DNA of 64,000 nucleotides from Vibrio alfacsensis (GCF_003544875.1 NZ_CP032093.1:1488001-1552000); one strand, 5' to 3'; counted from the stretch's first letter, positions 50,982-60,711 are shown. The notes: generated by a model not told the origin, from the sequence alone. Program-made: numbers and translations.

Positions 50982-53105
50982 ATGAATCAATATCTCGCGG
51001 TAACTTCAAATGGCATGGAGAACTTGCTTGTTGAAGAACTGACAAATCTGGGCATTGAAAACGCAAAACCAGTACAGGCAGGCGTTAAATTTAAGGCAAC
51101 GAAAGAGCAAATCTATCGCTGTTGTTTGTGGAGCCGCTTGGCGTCTCGATTTGTACGTGTTTTATCGGAATTTACTTGTAACGACGACATGGATCTTTAC
51201 TTGTCGACGTCTTCGATTAATTGGGTAAATCAGTTCCATAGCTCAAAGCGATTTGTCGTTGATTTCAATGGTACTAACCGTGAGATCCGCAATAGCCAAT
51301 ACGGAGCAATGAAAGTAAAAGACGGTATCGTTGATTGTTTCGAGAAGAAAGGCCTACCTCGCCCTAATATCAGCAAAGAAAACCCAGACATCCGTGTTCA
51401 CGTACGTTTGCATAAAGACAAAGCGATTTTGGGCGTTGATATGGTAGGTAGCGGTCTACATCAACGTGGTTACCGCCCAGAGTCGGGTCGTGCACCGTTG
51501 CGTGAAACGCTTGCAGCCGCGATCATCATGCGTTGTGGTTGGGACGGTCATCAACCATTATTAGACCCGATGTGTGGTTCTGGTACGCTATTGATTGAAG
51601 CGGCAATGATGGCAGCGAACATGGCTCCCGGTGTTAAGCGTAAACAGTGGGGCTTTGAAGCATTAGAAGACTTCGAACCTGAGCTTTGGGCTGAAATAAA
51701 ATCAGAAGCAAATGTTCAGGCTCGCCGTGGCGTCAAAAAAGTTGACGCTAAGTTTTTTGGCTTCGATAACGATCCAAAAGTACTGAAAGTTGCTCAAGAC
51801 AACGCACGTCGTGCCGGTGTTGAAGAACTGATTGTCTTTACTCAAGGTGATGCAGCAACGCTAACTCGTCCTGCAGGTTTTGAAGCAGGTGTTATCGTAT
51901 CTAACCCTCCATACGGTGAACGCTTAGGAACTGAGCCTGGTTTGATTGCGCTGTACACTGCATTTGGCGGCCAATTGAAAGCTGAATTTGGCGGTTGTAA
52001 AGCATCGATTTTCTCAAGTTCTGACGAACTACTTAGCTGTTTACGCATGCGTGCAGATAAGCAGTTTAAATTGAATAACGGTGCGTTACCGTGTCACCAA
52101 AAGAACTATAGCATCGCTGAGCGTAGTTCCGATGAGGTGAAAGGTGCGGATAGTCATGCTCAAATAGCGCCAGACTTTGCAAACCGTTTGAAGAAAAACA
52201 TCGGAAAAATTGGCAAGTGGGCGAAAAAGGAAAAGTTAGATTGTTATCGTATCTACGATGCCGATCTTCCAGAGTACAACGTTGCTATTGATGTTTACGC
52301 AGACCAAATCGTGATTCAAGAATACGCAGCGCCGAAAAATATACCGGAAGAAAAAGCAAAACGTCGCCTAACGGATATCATTCGCGCAACGATTCAAGTG
52401 ACGGGCGTTGAAGCGAATAAGGTAGTGCTCAAGGTTCGTGAAAAGCAAAAAGGTCGCAGTCAATACCAAAAACTAGGTCAAGTTTCCCAGACTTTAGAAG
52501 TTAATGAGTACGGCGTTCAACTAATCGTGAATTTGCATGATTATCTGGATACGGGTCTATTCCTAGATCATAAGATCACTCGTCGTCGACTTGGTGAAAT
52601 GGCGAAGAATAAAGACTTTCTAAACTTGTTCGCGTACACCGGCAGTGCGACAGTTCACGCTGCTGTTGGCGGTGCGCGCTCAACGACGACAGTTGATATG
52701 TCCAATACGTACTTAAACTGGGCAAAAGACAACATGCAGCTCAATGGTTGTGTGGGCCGTCAACACCGTTACGAACAAGCAGATTGTTTGCAATGGTTAG
52801 ATAACGCGAAAGGGGAATACGACCTGATCTTTATCGACCCGCCAACGTTCTCTAACTCTAAACGCATGGATACCTCGTTTGATGTGCAACGCGATCACAT
52901 TAAATTGATGACGAACCTAAAACGATTGTTACGTGATGGTGGTACGATCGTTTTCTCTAACAATAAACGTCATTTCAAAATGGATGAAGCAGCATTAGCA
53001 GAGTTAGGTTTGAAAGCACAAAATATTTCTTCCCAAACTTTGCCGTTAGATTTCTCACGTAACAAACACATCCACAACTGTTGGCTTGTTACCCACGCAG
53101 AGTAA
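50982..53105 (+). CDS. rlmL: bifunctional 23S rRNA methyltransferase RlmKL
   Basis: A 707-residue fusion. The N-terminal half has a THUMP domain and the m2G2445 methyltransferase ([26 protein letters not shown]), and the C-terminal half makes m7G2069 ([31 protein letters not shown]). Both modify 23S rRNA. It is full length with no indel. Downstream are a glutaredoxin-like gene and uup, as in E. coli where rlmL precedes uup. Confidence 0.95.
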   Translation: MNQYLAVTSNGMENLLVEELTNLGIENAKPVQAGVKFKATKEQIYRCCLWSRLASRFVRVLSEFTCNDDMDLYLSTSSINWVNQFHSSKRFVVDFNGTNREIRNSQYGAMKVKDGIVDCFEKKGLPRPNISKENPDIRVHVRLHKDKAILGVDMVGSGLHQRGYRPESGRAPLRETLAAAIIMRCGWDGHQPLLDPMCGSGTLLIEAAMMAANMAPGVKRKQWGFEALEDFEPELWAEIKSEANVQARRGVKKVDAKFFGFDNDPKVLKVAQDNARRAGVEELIVFTQGDAATLTRPAGFEAGVIVSNPPYGERLGTEPGLIALYTAFGGQLKAEFGGCKASIFSSSDELLSCLRMRADKQFKLNNGALPCHQKNYSIAERSSDEVKGADSHAQIAPDFANRLKKNIGKIGKWAKKEKLDCYRIYDADLPEYNVAIDVYADQIVIQEYAAPKNIPEEKAKRRLTDIIRATIQVTGVEANKVVLKVREKQKGRSQYQKLGQVSQTLEVNEYGVQLIVNLHDYLDTGLFLDHKITRRRLGEMAKNKDFLNLFAYTGSATVHAAVGGARSTTTVDMSNTYLNWAKDNMQLNGCVGRQHRYEQADCLQWLDNAKGEYDLIFIDPPTFSNSKRMDTSFDVQRDHIKLMTNLKRLLRDGGTIVFSNNKRHFKMDEAALAELGLKAQNISSQTLPLDFSRNKHIHNCWLVTHAE

Positions 53106-53126
53106 ATAAGGATTTTAAGTAAAAGG

Positions 53127-53378
53127 ATGTTAAACGTGCTTACATTATACAGCACTGAAGGATGCCATCTCTGTGAGATGGCATTAGACCTCGTCAAACA
53201 AACGGGTCTTGCCGAACAAACTCACGTCGTCGACATAGCGTTTGACGACGTACTCTTTTCTCGTTACGGCGTCACAATTCCCGTTCTAAAATTTCAAGAA
53301 TCTGAGTTGAACTGGCCGTTCGACTTAAATCAACTTACACATTGGTTGGATAAAAATGGCATTACTTACCGTTCATAA
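53127..53378 (+). CDS. glutaredoxin-like (DUF836) protein
   Basis: An 83-residue thioredoxin-fold protein with the redox motif CHLC in TLYSTEGCHLCEMAL and the cis-Pro segment VTIPVLKF. The function is probably thiol-disulfide exchange, but no partner is known. The start may be ATG at 53127 or GTG at 53136. It overlaps uup by 23 bases, so the two are translationally coupled. A matS-like site is inside at 53273. Confidence 0.88.
   Translation: MLNVLTLYSTEGCHLCEMALDLVKQTGLAEQTHVVDIAFDDVLFSRYGVTIPVLKFQESELNWPFDLNQLTHWLDKNGITYRS
53273..53285. promoter_or_regulatory. matS-like site (RTTAC form)
   Basis: GTTACGGCGTCAC within the glutaredoxin-like gene. Confidence 0.4.
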
Positions 53379-55275
53379 CGCACAACTTGCATTTGGTGAC
53401 CACCCATTGCTAGATAAGGCAGAATTTGCTTTACAAGAAAACGAACGTGTTTGTTTAGTCGGCCGAAATGGTGCAGGCAAGTCAACATTAATGAAAGTGC
53501 TTGCTGGTGACATTGTCCTCGACGATGGCAAAATTCAAATCACTCAAGATGTGGTGGTTTCTCGACTAGAGCAAGATCCCCCACGTAATCAAGAGGGTAC
53601 GGTTTACGAATTTGTATCCGGTGGCCTAGCCGAAGTAGGCGAACACCTTAAGATCTATCACGATCTTCTTGATCTAGTTGCCGTTGACCCGAGCGAAAAA
53701 AACATAAACCGACTTGCAAAAGTTCAAGAGCAACTTGACCATGCAAACGCATGGCGCTTTGATGACCGAGTAAAAAACGTTCTTGGTGCCCTCAAACTGA
53801 CTCCTGAAACAAAACTCACCGATTTATCAGGTGGTTGGCAGCGAAAAGCTGCATTGGCACGTGCGCTAGTATGTGATCCTGATGTTTTGCTATTGGATGA
53901 ACCAACTAACCACCTTGATGTAACGACTATCGAATGGCTAGAGGGTTTCTTAAAAGATTTTAAAGGCTCGATCATTTTCATTTCTCACGACCGTGCGTTT
54001 ATTAAATCCATGGCGACACGCATTGTTGATTTAGATCGCGGTCAATTGGCATCTTTCCCTGGTAACTATGACCAGTATTTGATTGATAAAGAAGAGATGC
54101 TGCGTGTTGAAGAGATGCAAAACGCAGAGTTCGATAAGAAACTAGCTCAAGAAGAAGTTTGGATTCGTCAAGGAATTAAAGCACGTCGCACACGTAATGA
54201 AGGTCGTGTTCGAGCGCTTAAAAAATTGCGTGAAGAACGCAGCGATCGTCGTGAAGTTCAAGGTAAAGTCAACTTGAACATAGATGATGCATCACGTTCA
54301 GGCAAGATCGTGTTCGAAGCCGAAAATGTTTCTTTTGCTTTTGATGGTAAAAAGATTGTTGATGATTTTAGCTTCAATATCATGCGTGGCGACCGCATCG
54401 CACTTATCGGCCCTAACGGTTGTGGTAAGAGTACCGTACTAAAATTATTACTAGGTCAATTGGAAGCGCAATCAGGCCGTCTACACTGCGGTACAAAACT
54501 AGAAGTGGCGTACTTTGACCAATACCGTGAAATTCTCGACCCTGAGAAAACGGTTATTGATAACCTTGCTGATGGTAAGCAGGAAGTGATGGTCAGTGGA
54601 CGCCAACGTCATGCATTGAGCTACCTCCAAGATTTTCTATTCGCTCCAAAACGTGCAAGAACCCCAGTAAAAGCACTTTCTGGTGGTGAAAAAAATCGTC
54701 TTTTGCTTGCTCGTATCTTATTGAAACCAAACAACTTACTGATTCTCGACGAACCGACCAACGATTTGGACATCGAAACGTTGGAACTTTTAGAAGAAAT
54801 GCTTGCCAATTATCAGGGCACATTGCTGCTTGTGAGTCACGATCGTGAGTTTGTAGACAACACTGTAACCACCAGTTGGATCTTCGAAGGAAACGGAGTT
54901 ATCGAAGAGTTTGTCGGCGGTTACCACGACGCAAAACAACAGCGTGAACAGGCGCTTAGTTCGCGTAACGCGGTTGAAAAAGCAGCGAAGAAAGAGAAAG
55001 TGGTTGAGGAAACTCCCAAAACGACACAACCTAAGAACAATTCGAAGAAGTTATCGTATAAGCTGCAAAGAGAATTAGAAGCTCTTCCAGCTAAACTAGA
55101 ACAATTAGAGTCGGACATTGAGACATTACAAGAACAAGTGAACAGTCCTGAATTTTTCACGAAATCTGTAGAGCAAACTCAACCGGTATTGGAACAGCTC
55201 GCTGCTGTAGAGCAGGAGTTAGAAATCGCGTTCGAGAGATGGGAAGAACTCGAAGCAATGCAACAGGATAGTTAA
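53356..55275 (+). CDS. uup: ABC-F family ATPase Uup
   Basis: A 639-residue soluble protein with two ATPase domains, without membrane segments. Each has a Walker A (GRNGAGKST, GPNGCGKST), signature (LSGGWQRKAAL, LSGGEKNRLLL) and Walker B (LLLDEPTNHLD, LILDEPTNDLD). The linker between them and a C-terminal coiled coil (KLSYKLQRELEALPAKLEQLE) are typical of Uup. ABC-F proteins act on ribosomes; E. coli Uup also affects precise transposon excision and branched DNA intermediates. Confidence 0.95.
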   Translation: MALLTVHNAQLAFGDHPLLDKAEFALQENERVCLVGRNGAGKSTLMKVLAGDIVLDDGKIQITQDVVVSRLEQDPPRNQEGTVYEFVSGGLAEVGEHLKIYHDLLDLVAVDPSEKNINRLAKVQEQLDHANAWRFDDRVKNVLGALKLTPETKLTDLSGGWQRKAALARALVCDPDVLLLDEPTNHLDVTTIEWLEGFLKDFKGSIIFISHDRAFIKSMATRIVDLDRGQLASFPGNYDQYLIDKEEMLRVEEMQNAEFDKKLAQEEVWIRQGIKARRTRNEGRVRALKKLREERSDRREVQGKVNLNIDDASRSGKIVFEAENVSFAFDGKKIVDDFSFNIMRGDRIALIGPNGCGKSTVLKLLLGQLEAQSGRLHCGTKLEVAYFDQYREILDPEKTVIDNLADGKQEVMVSGRQRHALSYLQDFLFAPKRARTPVKALSGGEKNRLLLARILLKPNNLLILDEPTNDLDIETLELLEEMLANYQGTLLLVSHDREFVDNTVTTSWIFEGNGVIEEFVGGYHDAKQQREQALSSRNAVEKAAKKEKVVEETPKTTQPKNNSKKLSYKLQRELEALPAKLEQLESDIETLQEQVNSPEFFTKSVEQTQPVLEQLAAVEQELEIAFERWEELEAMQQDS

Positions 55276-55282
55276 GAATTCA

Positions 55283-56962
55283 ATGAGTTGTAAAAACAAA
55301 TTCAAATTAACCGCTGTCGCTTTGATGGTAGGCACAGCGATGAACGCTAATGCGGCACTGTATAATGTTTATGAGTCGTTACCAGAGGGCTCTAACTTTG
55401 AGAATTATGGTGTTGCGGTCCAAGCATCTAGTAAAAATCAGGAATCTGGTGAATATGATTCTTGCTGGGACTCGCAGTGCAGTTCAGAAAAGTATGCAAC
55501 AGGCGTTGAAGTCAAACAACTAGGCGCTGAGGGTTTCGATTATCGCAGTGAAACGCCTTTTAATATTGGGCGTGGTTTTGACTATCTGACTGATGGGCGT
55601 GATGGCTTCGAGTTTTATTGTGATGTTTTCTTAGACTACAACGACACATATTGTGATGAGAGTTGGACAAGACGAGAGTACGATCTGGGTTATCGTAAAG
55701 AAAGTGTTGATAAAGAAATAAACAACTCTATAGCATCAGTAATTCCAAACAATATAGGCTTCCCTCACAGAGAAACGAACACTGTAATCACTCAGATTGC
55801 TGAAGATGGTAGCGTTACTGGTAATTTTAATAGTGGCGCCGTTCGTAACGTTGGTTTTTCCGGGGATTTTTCATTAGAGACAATAGAAACGGAGAAACGG
55901 ACTCAAGCATTCGGTCGAGTAGAGCTTGATAATGCGGTTTATGTAGCAGGCAGTATCTCTACAGAAATCAGCTCTGAGCCTGGCTTTCGTTCCTCACAAG
56001 CATCCTTTTGGAAGTTTGATAAGTCGAATCCAACCTCTGTACTTCAAAATGGTATCTATAACTGGAATGGTGGTTCTGGATATGACGGTGGCCGTACTTC
56101 AAATGCAAGTATGAGAGACATTGCTGTTCTTGGTGATAAAATTTACGGTGTTGGGTATAACGCCGATAAAGACGAATACCCTAGAGCTTCAGTATTTGTT
56201 GTTCCAACCGATAATAGTGAAGAGCTGACCTTTTATAGTTTGAATTGGGCTGGTACTGATCAAGACAACTATGAGAATAGTATTCTCTACACGATGAACG
56301 CAAATAAACTTGCCGTAGGTACGACTAAGTATTATGCAGGTGGTAGTGGTTTTAAACGAGCTTATCCAAATCGCCTGTTTTACGTAAAAGATGTTGAAAA
56401 CGATCGTACAGCAAGATTCATCTCCGGTGGCATCTTGTTTGATGGCGCGAACACAAAAGTCGGTGCAATCAATAACTTTAACGAATTAGTCGGGACGACA
56501 GATTTCGATTCTCGCCCAGAGATTGACAGTACGCCAAGAAGACAAAGTGCATTCATCACCACGCTCGAAGCTAATTCCTTGGACGATGGCAAGCGTTATA
56601 AAGAGCTATACGATTCTCAGCCTCGTTTCTTAGATGACCTCACAAATGGTGATAATGCCGATACTGACAACAATCAATACCGCATTGTCGAAGCAAGCGA
56701 TATTAATGATGCAGGCGTTATTTCTGCAACGGCATTGAAGTGTCAAGGTGGGTACAACAGTACAGCTCATAATGCTAAATGCGGTGATGGCAGTTCAGGC
56801 TTAGAGAAATTGGTCGCGATTAAGTTGATCCCAATTCAAGGCGCTACGGCAGACAATATCCAACCACGCGGCATGGAAAGCGAGTCTGTCGACCGTCAAG
56901 GTGCGGGACTTGGTTTATGGGCTTTGACATTGCTAGGATTGTTAGGGTTCCGTAGAAAATAG
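55283..56962 (+). CDS. DUF3466 family secreted protein with GlyGly-CTERM tail
   Basis: A 559-residue exported protein: a signal peptide (MSCKNKFKLTAVALMVGTAMNANA), a long domain rich in Asn, Gly and Tyr with repeated DINDAGV/INNFNELVG-like turns typical of HAF-like repeats, and the end GAGLGLWALTLLGLLGFRRK. That end is a GlyGly-CTERM signal (Gly-rich, hydrophobic helix, basic tail) processed by rhombosortase. DUF3466 is a known Vibrio/Shewanella family; its function is not known. It starts seven bases after uup and may be co-transcribed with it. Confidence 0.85.
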   Translation: MSCKNKFKLTAVALMVGTAMNANAALYNVYESLPEGSNFENYGVAVQASSKNQESGEYDSCWDSQCSSEKYATGVEVKQLGAEGFDYRSETPFNIGRGFDYLTDGRDGFEFYCDVFLDYNDTYCDESWTRREYDLGYRKESVDKEINNSIASVIPNNIGFPHRETNTVITQIAEDGSVTGNFNSGAVRNVGFSGDFSLETIETEKRTQAFGRVELDNAVYVAGSISTEISSEPGFRSSQASFWKFDKSNPTSVLQNGIYNWNGGSGYDGGRTSNASMRDIAVLGDKIYGVGYNADKDEYPRASVFVVPTDNSEELTFYSLNWAGTDQDNYENSILYTMNANKLAVGTTKYYAGGSGFKRAYPNRLFYVKDVENDRTARFISGGILFDGANTKVGAINNFNELVGTTDFDSRPEIDSTPRRQSAFITTLEANSLDDGKRYKELYDSQPRFLDDLTNGDNADTDNNQYRIVEASDINDAGVISATALKCQGGYNSTAHNAKCGDGSSGLEKLVAIKLIPIQGATADNIQPRGMESESVDRQGAGLGLWALTLLGLLGFRRK

Positions 56963-56980
56963 TCAGAAATTTTCAATTCA

Positions 56981-57018
56981 AGCACAGGCTCACAAATCTG
57001 AGCCTGTGCTTTTTTTTT
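56981..57018 (+). terminator. strong intrinsic terminator after the DUF3466 gene
   Basis: A 12-bp stem AGCACAGGCTCA/TGAGCCTGTGCT is followed by eight T residues, 18 bases after the stop. Confidence 0.9.
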
Positions 57019-57133
57019 GCCTTGAGAAAATTCATAAACTGATCGATTCTTGTAGTTGGAGTCATAAAAACTCCATTTAAGTTTCACAATAACAGCTGTA
57101 CGTTAGTAAATGGACCTGTATGAGGAATTAACT

Positions 57134-57307
57134 ATGAAGAGACAAAAGCGTGATCGCCTAGAACGAGCTCAATCTCAAGGATACAAAGCTGGTTTAAATG
57201 GTAGGTCTCAAGAGGCCTGTCCTTACCAGCAAATTGATGCTCGGTCATATTGGTTAGGTGGTTGGCGTGATGCCAGAGATGAAAAACAATCTGGTCTCTA
57301 CAAATAA
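57134..57307 (+). CDS. rmf: ribosome modulation factor
   Basis: A 57-residue basic protein that pairs 70S ribosomes into inactive 100S particles in stationary phase. It is nearly the E. coli pattern: MKRQKRDRLERA, YKAGLNGRSQEACPYQ, RSYWLGGWRDAR. The ATG at 57134 is set by homology and GAGGAA seven bases upstream; the open frame extends eight codons further. It faces fabA, as in E. coli. Confidence 0.95.
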   Translation: MKRQKRDRLERAQSQGYKAGLNGRSQEACPYQQIDARSYWLGGWRDARDEKQSGLYK

Positions 57308-57337
57308 CTCTCCACATACAAAAGAAGGATTTGAAAG

Positions 57338-57356
57338 GGCTCATTATGAGCCTTTT
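57338..57356 (+). terminator. terminator of rmf
   Basis: A compact stem GGCTCA/TGAGCC with a three-base loop is followed by TTTTC. Confidence 0.7.
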
Positions 57357-57410
57357 CTGCATTTAGTGACGCGCAGACGATATTGGCTTCAGAACATTTT
57401 GTTTGAAATA

Positions 57411-57430
57411 AAAAAGGCTCCTGAGGAGCC
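57411..57430 (-). terminator. terminator of fabA
   Basis: On the minus strand the stem GGCTCC-TCA-GGAGCC is followed by TTTTT, 27 bases after the fabA stop. Confidence 0.8.
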
Positions 57431-57456
57431 TTTAGAGCATGAATGGTGTAGGGGAG

Positions 57457-57974
57457 TTAGAAACTAGACGTATCTTGGAACAAGCCTACTTTTAAATCTT
57501 TAGCTACGTAGATTTCTTTTCCGTCGACACAAACACGACCATCCGCAAGTCCCATAACCAGTTTGCGGTTCACTACACGCTTCATATGAATTTCATAAGT
57601 CACTTTTTTCGCGGTTGGTAGGATTTGACCGGTAAACTTCACTTCACCCACACCAAGCGCACGACCTTTGCCCTTGCCGCCAACCCATCCAAGGAAAAGC
57701 CAACCAATTGCCACATCGCATCTAGGCCAAGACAACCTGGCATTACAGGGTCACCTGGGAAGTGGCAATCAAAGAACCAAAGATCTGGAGTAATGTCCAA
57801 TTCCGCTATGATCAAACCTTTGCCAAAGTCGCCTTCAGTTTCTGACATTTTGCTAATGCGATCCATCATCAACATGTTAGGCGCAGGTAGTTGTGGGTAA
57901 CCCGGACCAAACAATTCGCCTTGGCTAGACGCAATAAGATCTTCACGGTTATAAGAATCACGTTTGTTTTGCAT
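57457..57974 (-). CDS. fabA: 3-hydroxydecanoyl-ACP dehydratase/isomerase FabA, frameshifted once
   Basis: 172 residues after correction, exactly the E. coli length. FabA dehydrates 3-hydroxydecanoyl-ACP and isomerises it to the cis-3 product, the branch point to unsaturated fatty acids. The catalytic His is in [15 protein letters not shown] and the catalytic Asp in [13 protein letters not shown]. The frame breaks in the A-run at 57695-57698 (minus-strand T): [12 protein letters not shown] should read [23 protein letters not shown]. fabA is essential in E. coli, so this is almost certainly a sequence error. The ATG at 57974 follows GGAG. Upstream are FadR and FabR sites. Confidence 0.93.
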
Positions 57975-58003
57975 TATCAATTACTCCAATTTTTGACAAA
58001 TGC

Positions 58004-58009
58004 ATCTTA
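58004..58009 (-). promoter_or_regulatory. fabA -10 box
   Basis: TAAGAT on the minus strand, 17 bases from TTGTTT (58027-58032) as the -35. The -35 lies under the FadR site, as expected for activation. Confidence 0.55.
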
Positions 58010-58011
58010 GT

Positions 58012-58026
58012 GAACACGTGTACGCT
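58012..58026 (-). promoter_or_regulatory. FabR operator of fabA
   Basis: AGCGTACACGTGTTC on the minus strand is the E. coli fabA FabR site as I remember it. It lies between the -35 and -10 boxes, suiting repression when unsaturated acyl thioesters are abundant. Confidence 0.7.
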
Positions 58027-58043
58027 AAACAACTCCGATCAGT
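58027..58043 (-). promoter_or_regulatory. FadR activator site of fabA
   Basis: ACTGATCGGAGTTGTTT on the minus strand matches the E. coli fabA FadR site (CTGATCGGACTTGTT) except for one base. It covers the -35 region and ends one base before the lonH stop codon. Confidence 0.75.
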
Positions 58044-58044
58044 A

Positions 58045-59685
58045 CTAGACAAACCAGTTTTTGATGCGCTCCACAATTCCTTCAGAATGTTCGTGTCTTT
58101 CAAAGTTTTCAATGCGTTCCGCAATTTTACTGATGATGCTGTCATCTTCACCACGGAATGGTTTGTCCATTAACAGTGGAATTGCTTCATCAACCGTTGA
58201 TACTGACCAAATATGGAACTCACCATTTTTGATGCTATCGATGACTTCTTTGTGCAGTGCAAGGTGCTTTAGGTTTGTTTTTGGCATAATGACGCCTTGC
58301 TCACCCGTAAAGCCTTGATGCTTACAAACTTGGTAGAAGCCCTCAATCTTTTCATTTAAGCCACCAACCGCTTGGACTCGGCCAAATTGGTCAACCGCAC
58401 CTGTAACAGCAATCTGTTGATTAACAGGTGTCTCAGATAGGGCACTCACTAAGCAACAAAGCTCTGCGAGCGAAGCACTGTCGCCATCAACCTCACTGTA
58501 AGATTGCTCAAATACTACAGAAGCGGAATATGGAAGTGGCTCATCAAGGTTGAGCGCTGAGCTTACAAAGGCTTGCATGATCATCATACCTTTCGCATGC
58601 AAGTTACCACCGAGTTCAGCTTTGCGTTCAACGTCAGAAATATCACCATCACCGAAGTGGATAACACAAGAGATACGTGCCGGCTCACCGTATGAAACAG
58701 GGTGTCCAGCCATATCAATCACGGTTAAACCGTTGATCTGTCCGATCTGCTCGCCAGTCGTTTCAATCACAACTTGACCATCGCGAATATCATCAACAGC
58801 GCGTTGGGGCAAATAAGATTCACGATAGTACTTGTCATCAATTGCCTGATCGATAGACTCAAAACTGATGGTATTTGTATTGCAGTGCTGACTTGCAAGG
58901 CCAAGCAGTTGGTTATGCCACATAACGCCAATAGGAAGATAATGTTGGTCTTCGGTATAACGCATACCGGCGAGCATTAGACGTTTAAATGCCGTATCTT
59001 CTAAACGAGGAAGCTGGTACTTATGACATATCCAATGGACCAATCCAATGTATTGTTCTAGATTGCACTCTGACAAATGAATGTCTTCTTCAACCTCTGT
59101 ATACATAGTTAGGCCTGCAGAAAAGTCATCATCGACGTATTCAATCTCAGCTAATTGATTTCTATCACCGGTAATAATTAACTTAACATCATACATTTTC
59201 GCTTCGACGGATGATGAAGGAATACGAGTTGGTGTTACGTTTAACGGTTCAAATGGTGCACCTTGAACCGCTGATTTGATGCTCGGCCAAAGGGCAGGGT
59301 TTGCTAAAATTAAATTGGCGGGCACAATTAGATAACCACCATGTGAACGAGAAATGAGCCCAGGTTCGAATGTTACTTTCCCATCTAAGTCGACACGAAT
59401 ACGATCAAATAGTGCTTTCGCATCCAATGACTCCGTAATTAACACAGGAGCATCAGTGCAATTTTTCACCGCAGCGTGAATGAAACCACGATATACTGAA
59501 TTATCAGTACAATTTACAAGTAGGATACGAGTAAGTCCTTTGATCTCTGTAAAACGCGTAATCGTCGTGGTTAACCGTGGTTGAAGATCTGAGAAGCTCT
59601 TTGCTTGAATAGTAGAAGCAGAATTCAACAGAGTTTCATAAGGTTCAAATGAGGGCGTGACATCTTGCCAGTTAAGTGGGTTCAT
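58045..59685 (-). CDS. lonH: Lon-family protease LonH/YcbZ
   Basis: A 546-residue protein with a degenerate N-terminal AAA-like region and a C-terminal Lon peptidase domain. The catalytic Ser is in EVDGDSASLAELCCL and the Lys in GGLNEKIEGFYQVCK, the LonB-type dyad. The E. coli gene ycbZ sits between fabA and matP, as here. Its substrate and role are not established as far as I know. The segment FEPGLISRSHGGYLIVPANLILANP is the family pattern. The fabA promoter begins directly after the stop. Confidence 0.9.
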   Translation of the reverse strand: MNPLNWQDVTPSFEPYETLLNSASTIQAKSFSDLQPRLTTTITRFTEIKGLTRILLVNCTDNSVYRGFIHAAVKNCTDAPVLITESLDAKALFDRIRVDLDGKVTFEPGLISRSHGGYLIVPANLILANPALWPSIKSAVQGAPFEPLNVTPTRIPSSSVEAKMYDVKLIITGDRNQLAEIEYVDDDFSAGLTMYTEVEEDIHLSECNLEQYIGLVHWICHKYQLPRLEDTAFKRLMLAGMRYTEDQHYLPIGVMWHNQLLGLASQHCNTNTISFESIDQAIDDKYYRESYLPQRAVDDIRDGQVVIETTGEQIGQINGLTVIDMAGHPVSYGEPARISCVIHFGDGDISDVERKAELGGNLHAKGMMIMQAFVSSALNLDEPLPYSASVVFEQSYSEVDGDSASLAELCCLVSALSETPVNQQIAVTGAVDQFGRVQAVGGLNEKIEGFYQVCKHQGFTGEQGVIMPKTNLKHLALHKEVIDSIKNGEFHIWSVSTVDEAIPLLMDKPFRGEDDSIISKIAERIENFERHEHSEGIVERIKNWFV

Positions 59686-59844
59686 TAATAATCATCATAA
59701 TTTAATATTGGCGCCATTATAGCGAAATGCCGGTTAACTCCCTAGTCCCAATTGCTTGAATATAAGCCAGAGCGATAACCGCGTGAAATCAGTGATCAAT
59801 ATCGACTCTCTGTTTACTTTTGATTGCTGAACGTCTCATCATGG

Positions 59845-59857
59845 GTTACGCTGTCAC
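59845..59857. promoter_or_regulatory. matS-like site upstream of matP
   Basis: GTTACGCTGTCAC, one base from the E. coli matS consensus, ends 25 bases before the matP ATG. It may allow MatP to control its own gene. Confidence 0.5.
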
Positions 59858-59882
59858 TAGATATGCTTTGAGGAACTATTGG

Positions 59883-60332
59883 ATGAAATATCAGCAACTT
59901 GAAAATTTGGAATGTGGTTGGAAATGGAAATATCTCATCAAGAAATGGAAAGATGGTGAGGCCGTGACACGCCATATTGATACAAGTGAAGCCGATCATG
60001 CAATAAATGAACTTCGCAAGTTAGAGCATGAACCGACACTTGTTCTTGCTTGGATAGAAAAGCATATGTCTGAAGAGCTAGAAAATAAGCTCAAGCAGGC
60101 GATTCGAGCAAAACGAAAACGCCATTTTAATGCCGAACAAGTTCATACCAAGAAAAAGTCTATCGATCTAGATTATCGTGTTTGGGAAAAACTATCCGGT
60201 AGAGCGAATGAACTGGGCTGTACATTGTCTGATGCGATTGAATATTTACTATCTGAAGCGTCGAGAAGTGAAAAGGCAAGTCAGAAAGTGACTTCGATTA
60301 AAGAAGACTTAAGTAAATTGTTATCTAGTTAA
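59883..60332 (+). CDS. matP: macrodomain Ter organiser MatP
   Basis: A 149-residue DNA-binding protein that binds matS sites, condenses the terminus macrodomain and links it to the divisome. It matches E. coli MatP at the start (MKYQQLENLECGWKWKYLIKKWKDGE), in the ribbon-helix-helix part (KKKSIDLDYRVWEKLSGRANELGCTLSDAIEYLL) and in the C-terminal coiled-coil. The ATG at 59883 has GAGGAA nine bases upstream; an upstream in-frame start would add 21 residues and overlap the matS-like site. It is divergent from lonH. Confidence 0.95.
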   Translation: MKYQQLENLECGWKWKYLIKKWKDGEAVTRHIDTSEADHAINELRKLEHEPTLVLAWIEKHMSEELENKLKQAIRAKRKRHFNAEQVHTKKKSIDLDYRVWEKLSGRANELGCTLSDAIEYLLSEASRSEKASQKVTSIKEDLSKLLSS

Positions 60333-60342
60333 GGAGTGCAAG

Positions 60343-60660
60343 ATGCTATATGTAATACTCATTGCTGCTGTTGTTATCTTTTGGCTAGTTGCCGTTGATA
60401 GGCCTGTACTTAAAGTGTCTTTTGATCGCGGAAAGATATCGAAGATTAAAGGTCATATTCCACCATCTTTTAAGCATAATTTGCACATCGTCGATCACAA
60501 TTCATTTGCTGGAGAGATGAAAGTTTATAACCAGCGCACTGGTATGCGTTTAACTTTTCGAAAGAAGTACCAAAGAAAGTACAGCAAAGAATCCGTAACG
60601 TATTTCCTCATCAGGGTTTTAAAACAAATAAGGGCAAAAGAGCGCTTAGAACTTGAATGA
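60343..60660 (+). CDS. DUF3634 family membrane protein
   Basis: A 105-residue protein with one N-terminal membrane helix (LYVILIAAVVIFWLVAV) and a basic cytoplasmic domain (GKISKIKGHIPPSFKHNLHIV, GMRLTFRKKYQRKYSKE). It fits the DUF3634 family; the function is unknown. It starts 10 bases after matP with AAGGAG before the ATG, so it is co-transcribed with matP and ends at a strong terminator. Confidence 0.85.
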   Translation: MLYVILIAAVVIFWLVAVDRPVLKVSFDRGKISKIKGHIPPSFKHNLHIVDHNSFAGEMKVYNQRTGMRLTFRKKYQRKYSKESVTYFLIRVLKQIRAKERLELE

Positions 60661-60682
60661 CATATCAGTTACTTATTTTTAA

Positions 60683-60711
60683 ACGGGACGCATTATTAGC
60701 GTCCCGTTTTT
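60683..60711 (+). terminator. terminator of the matP operon
   Basis: A 9-bp stem ACGGGACGC/GCGTCCCGT with a seven-base loop is followed by a T-run. Confidence 0.9.

Noticed and set aside
53507..53519. GTGACATTGTCCT as another matS site in uup
   Set aside because: It departs from the consensus in the last two bases, so I left it out of the set.
20061..59299. FtsK KOPS motifs GGGNAGGG at 20061 and 59292
   Set aside because: Two 8-mers in 64 kb is not more than chance predicts, so they say nothing about polarity.
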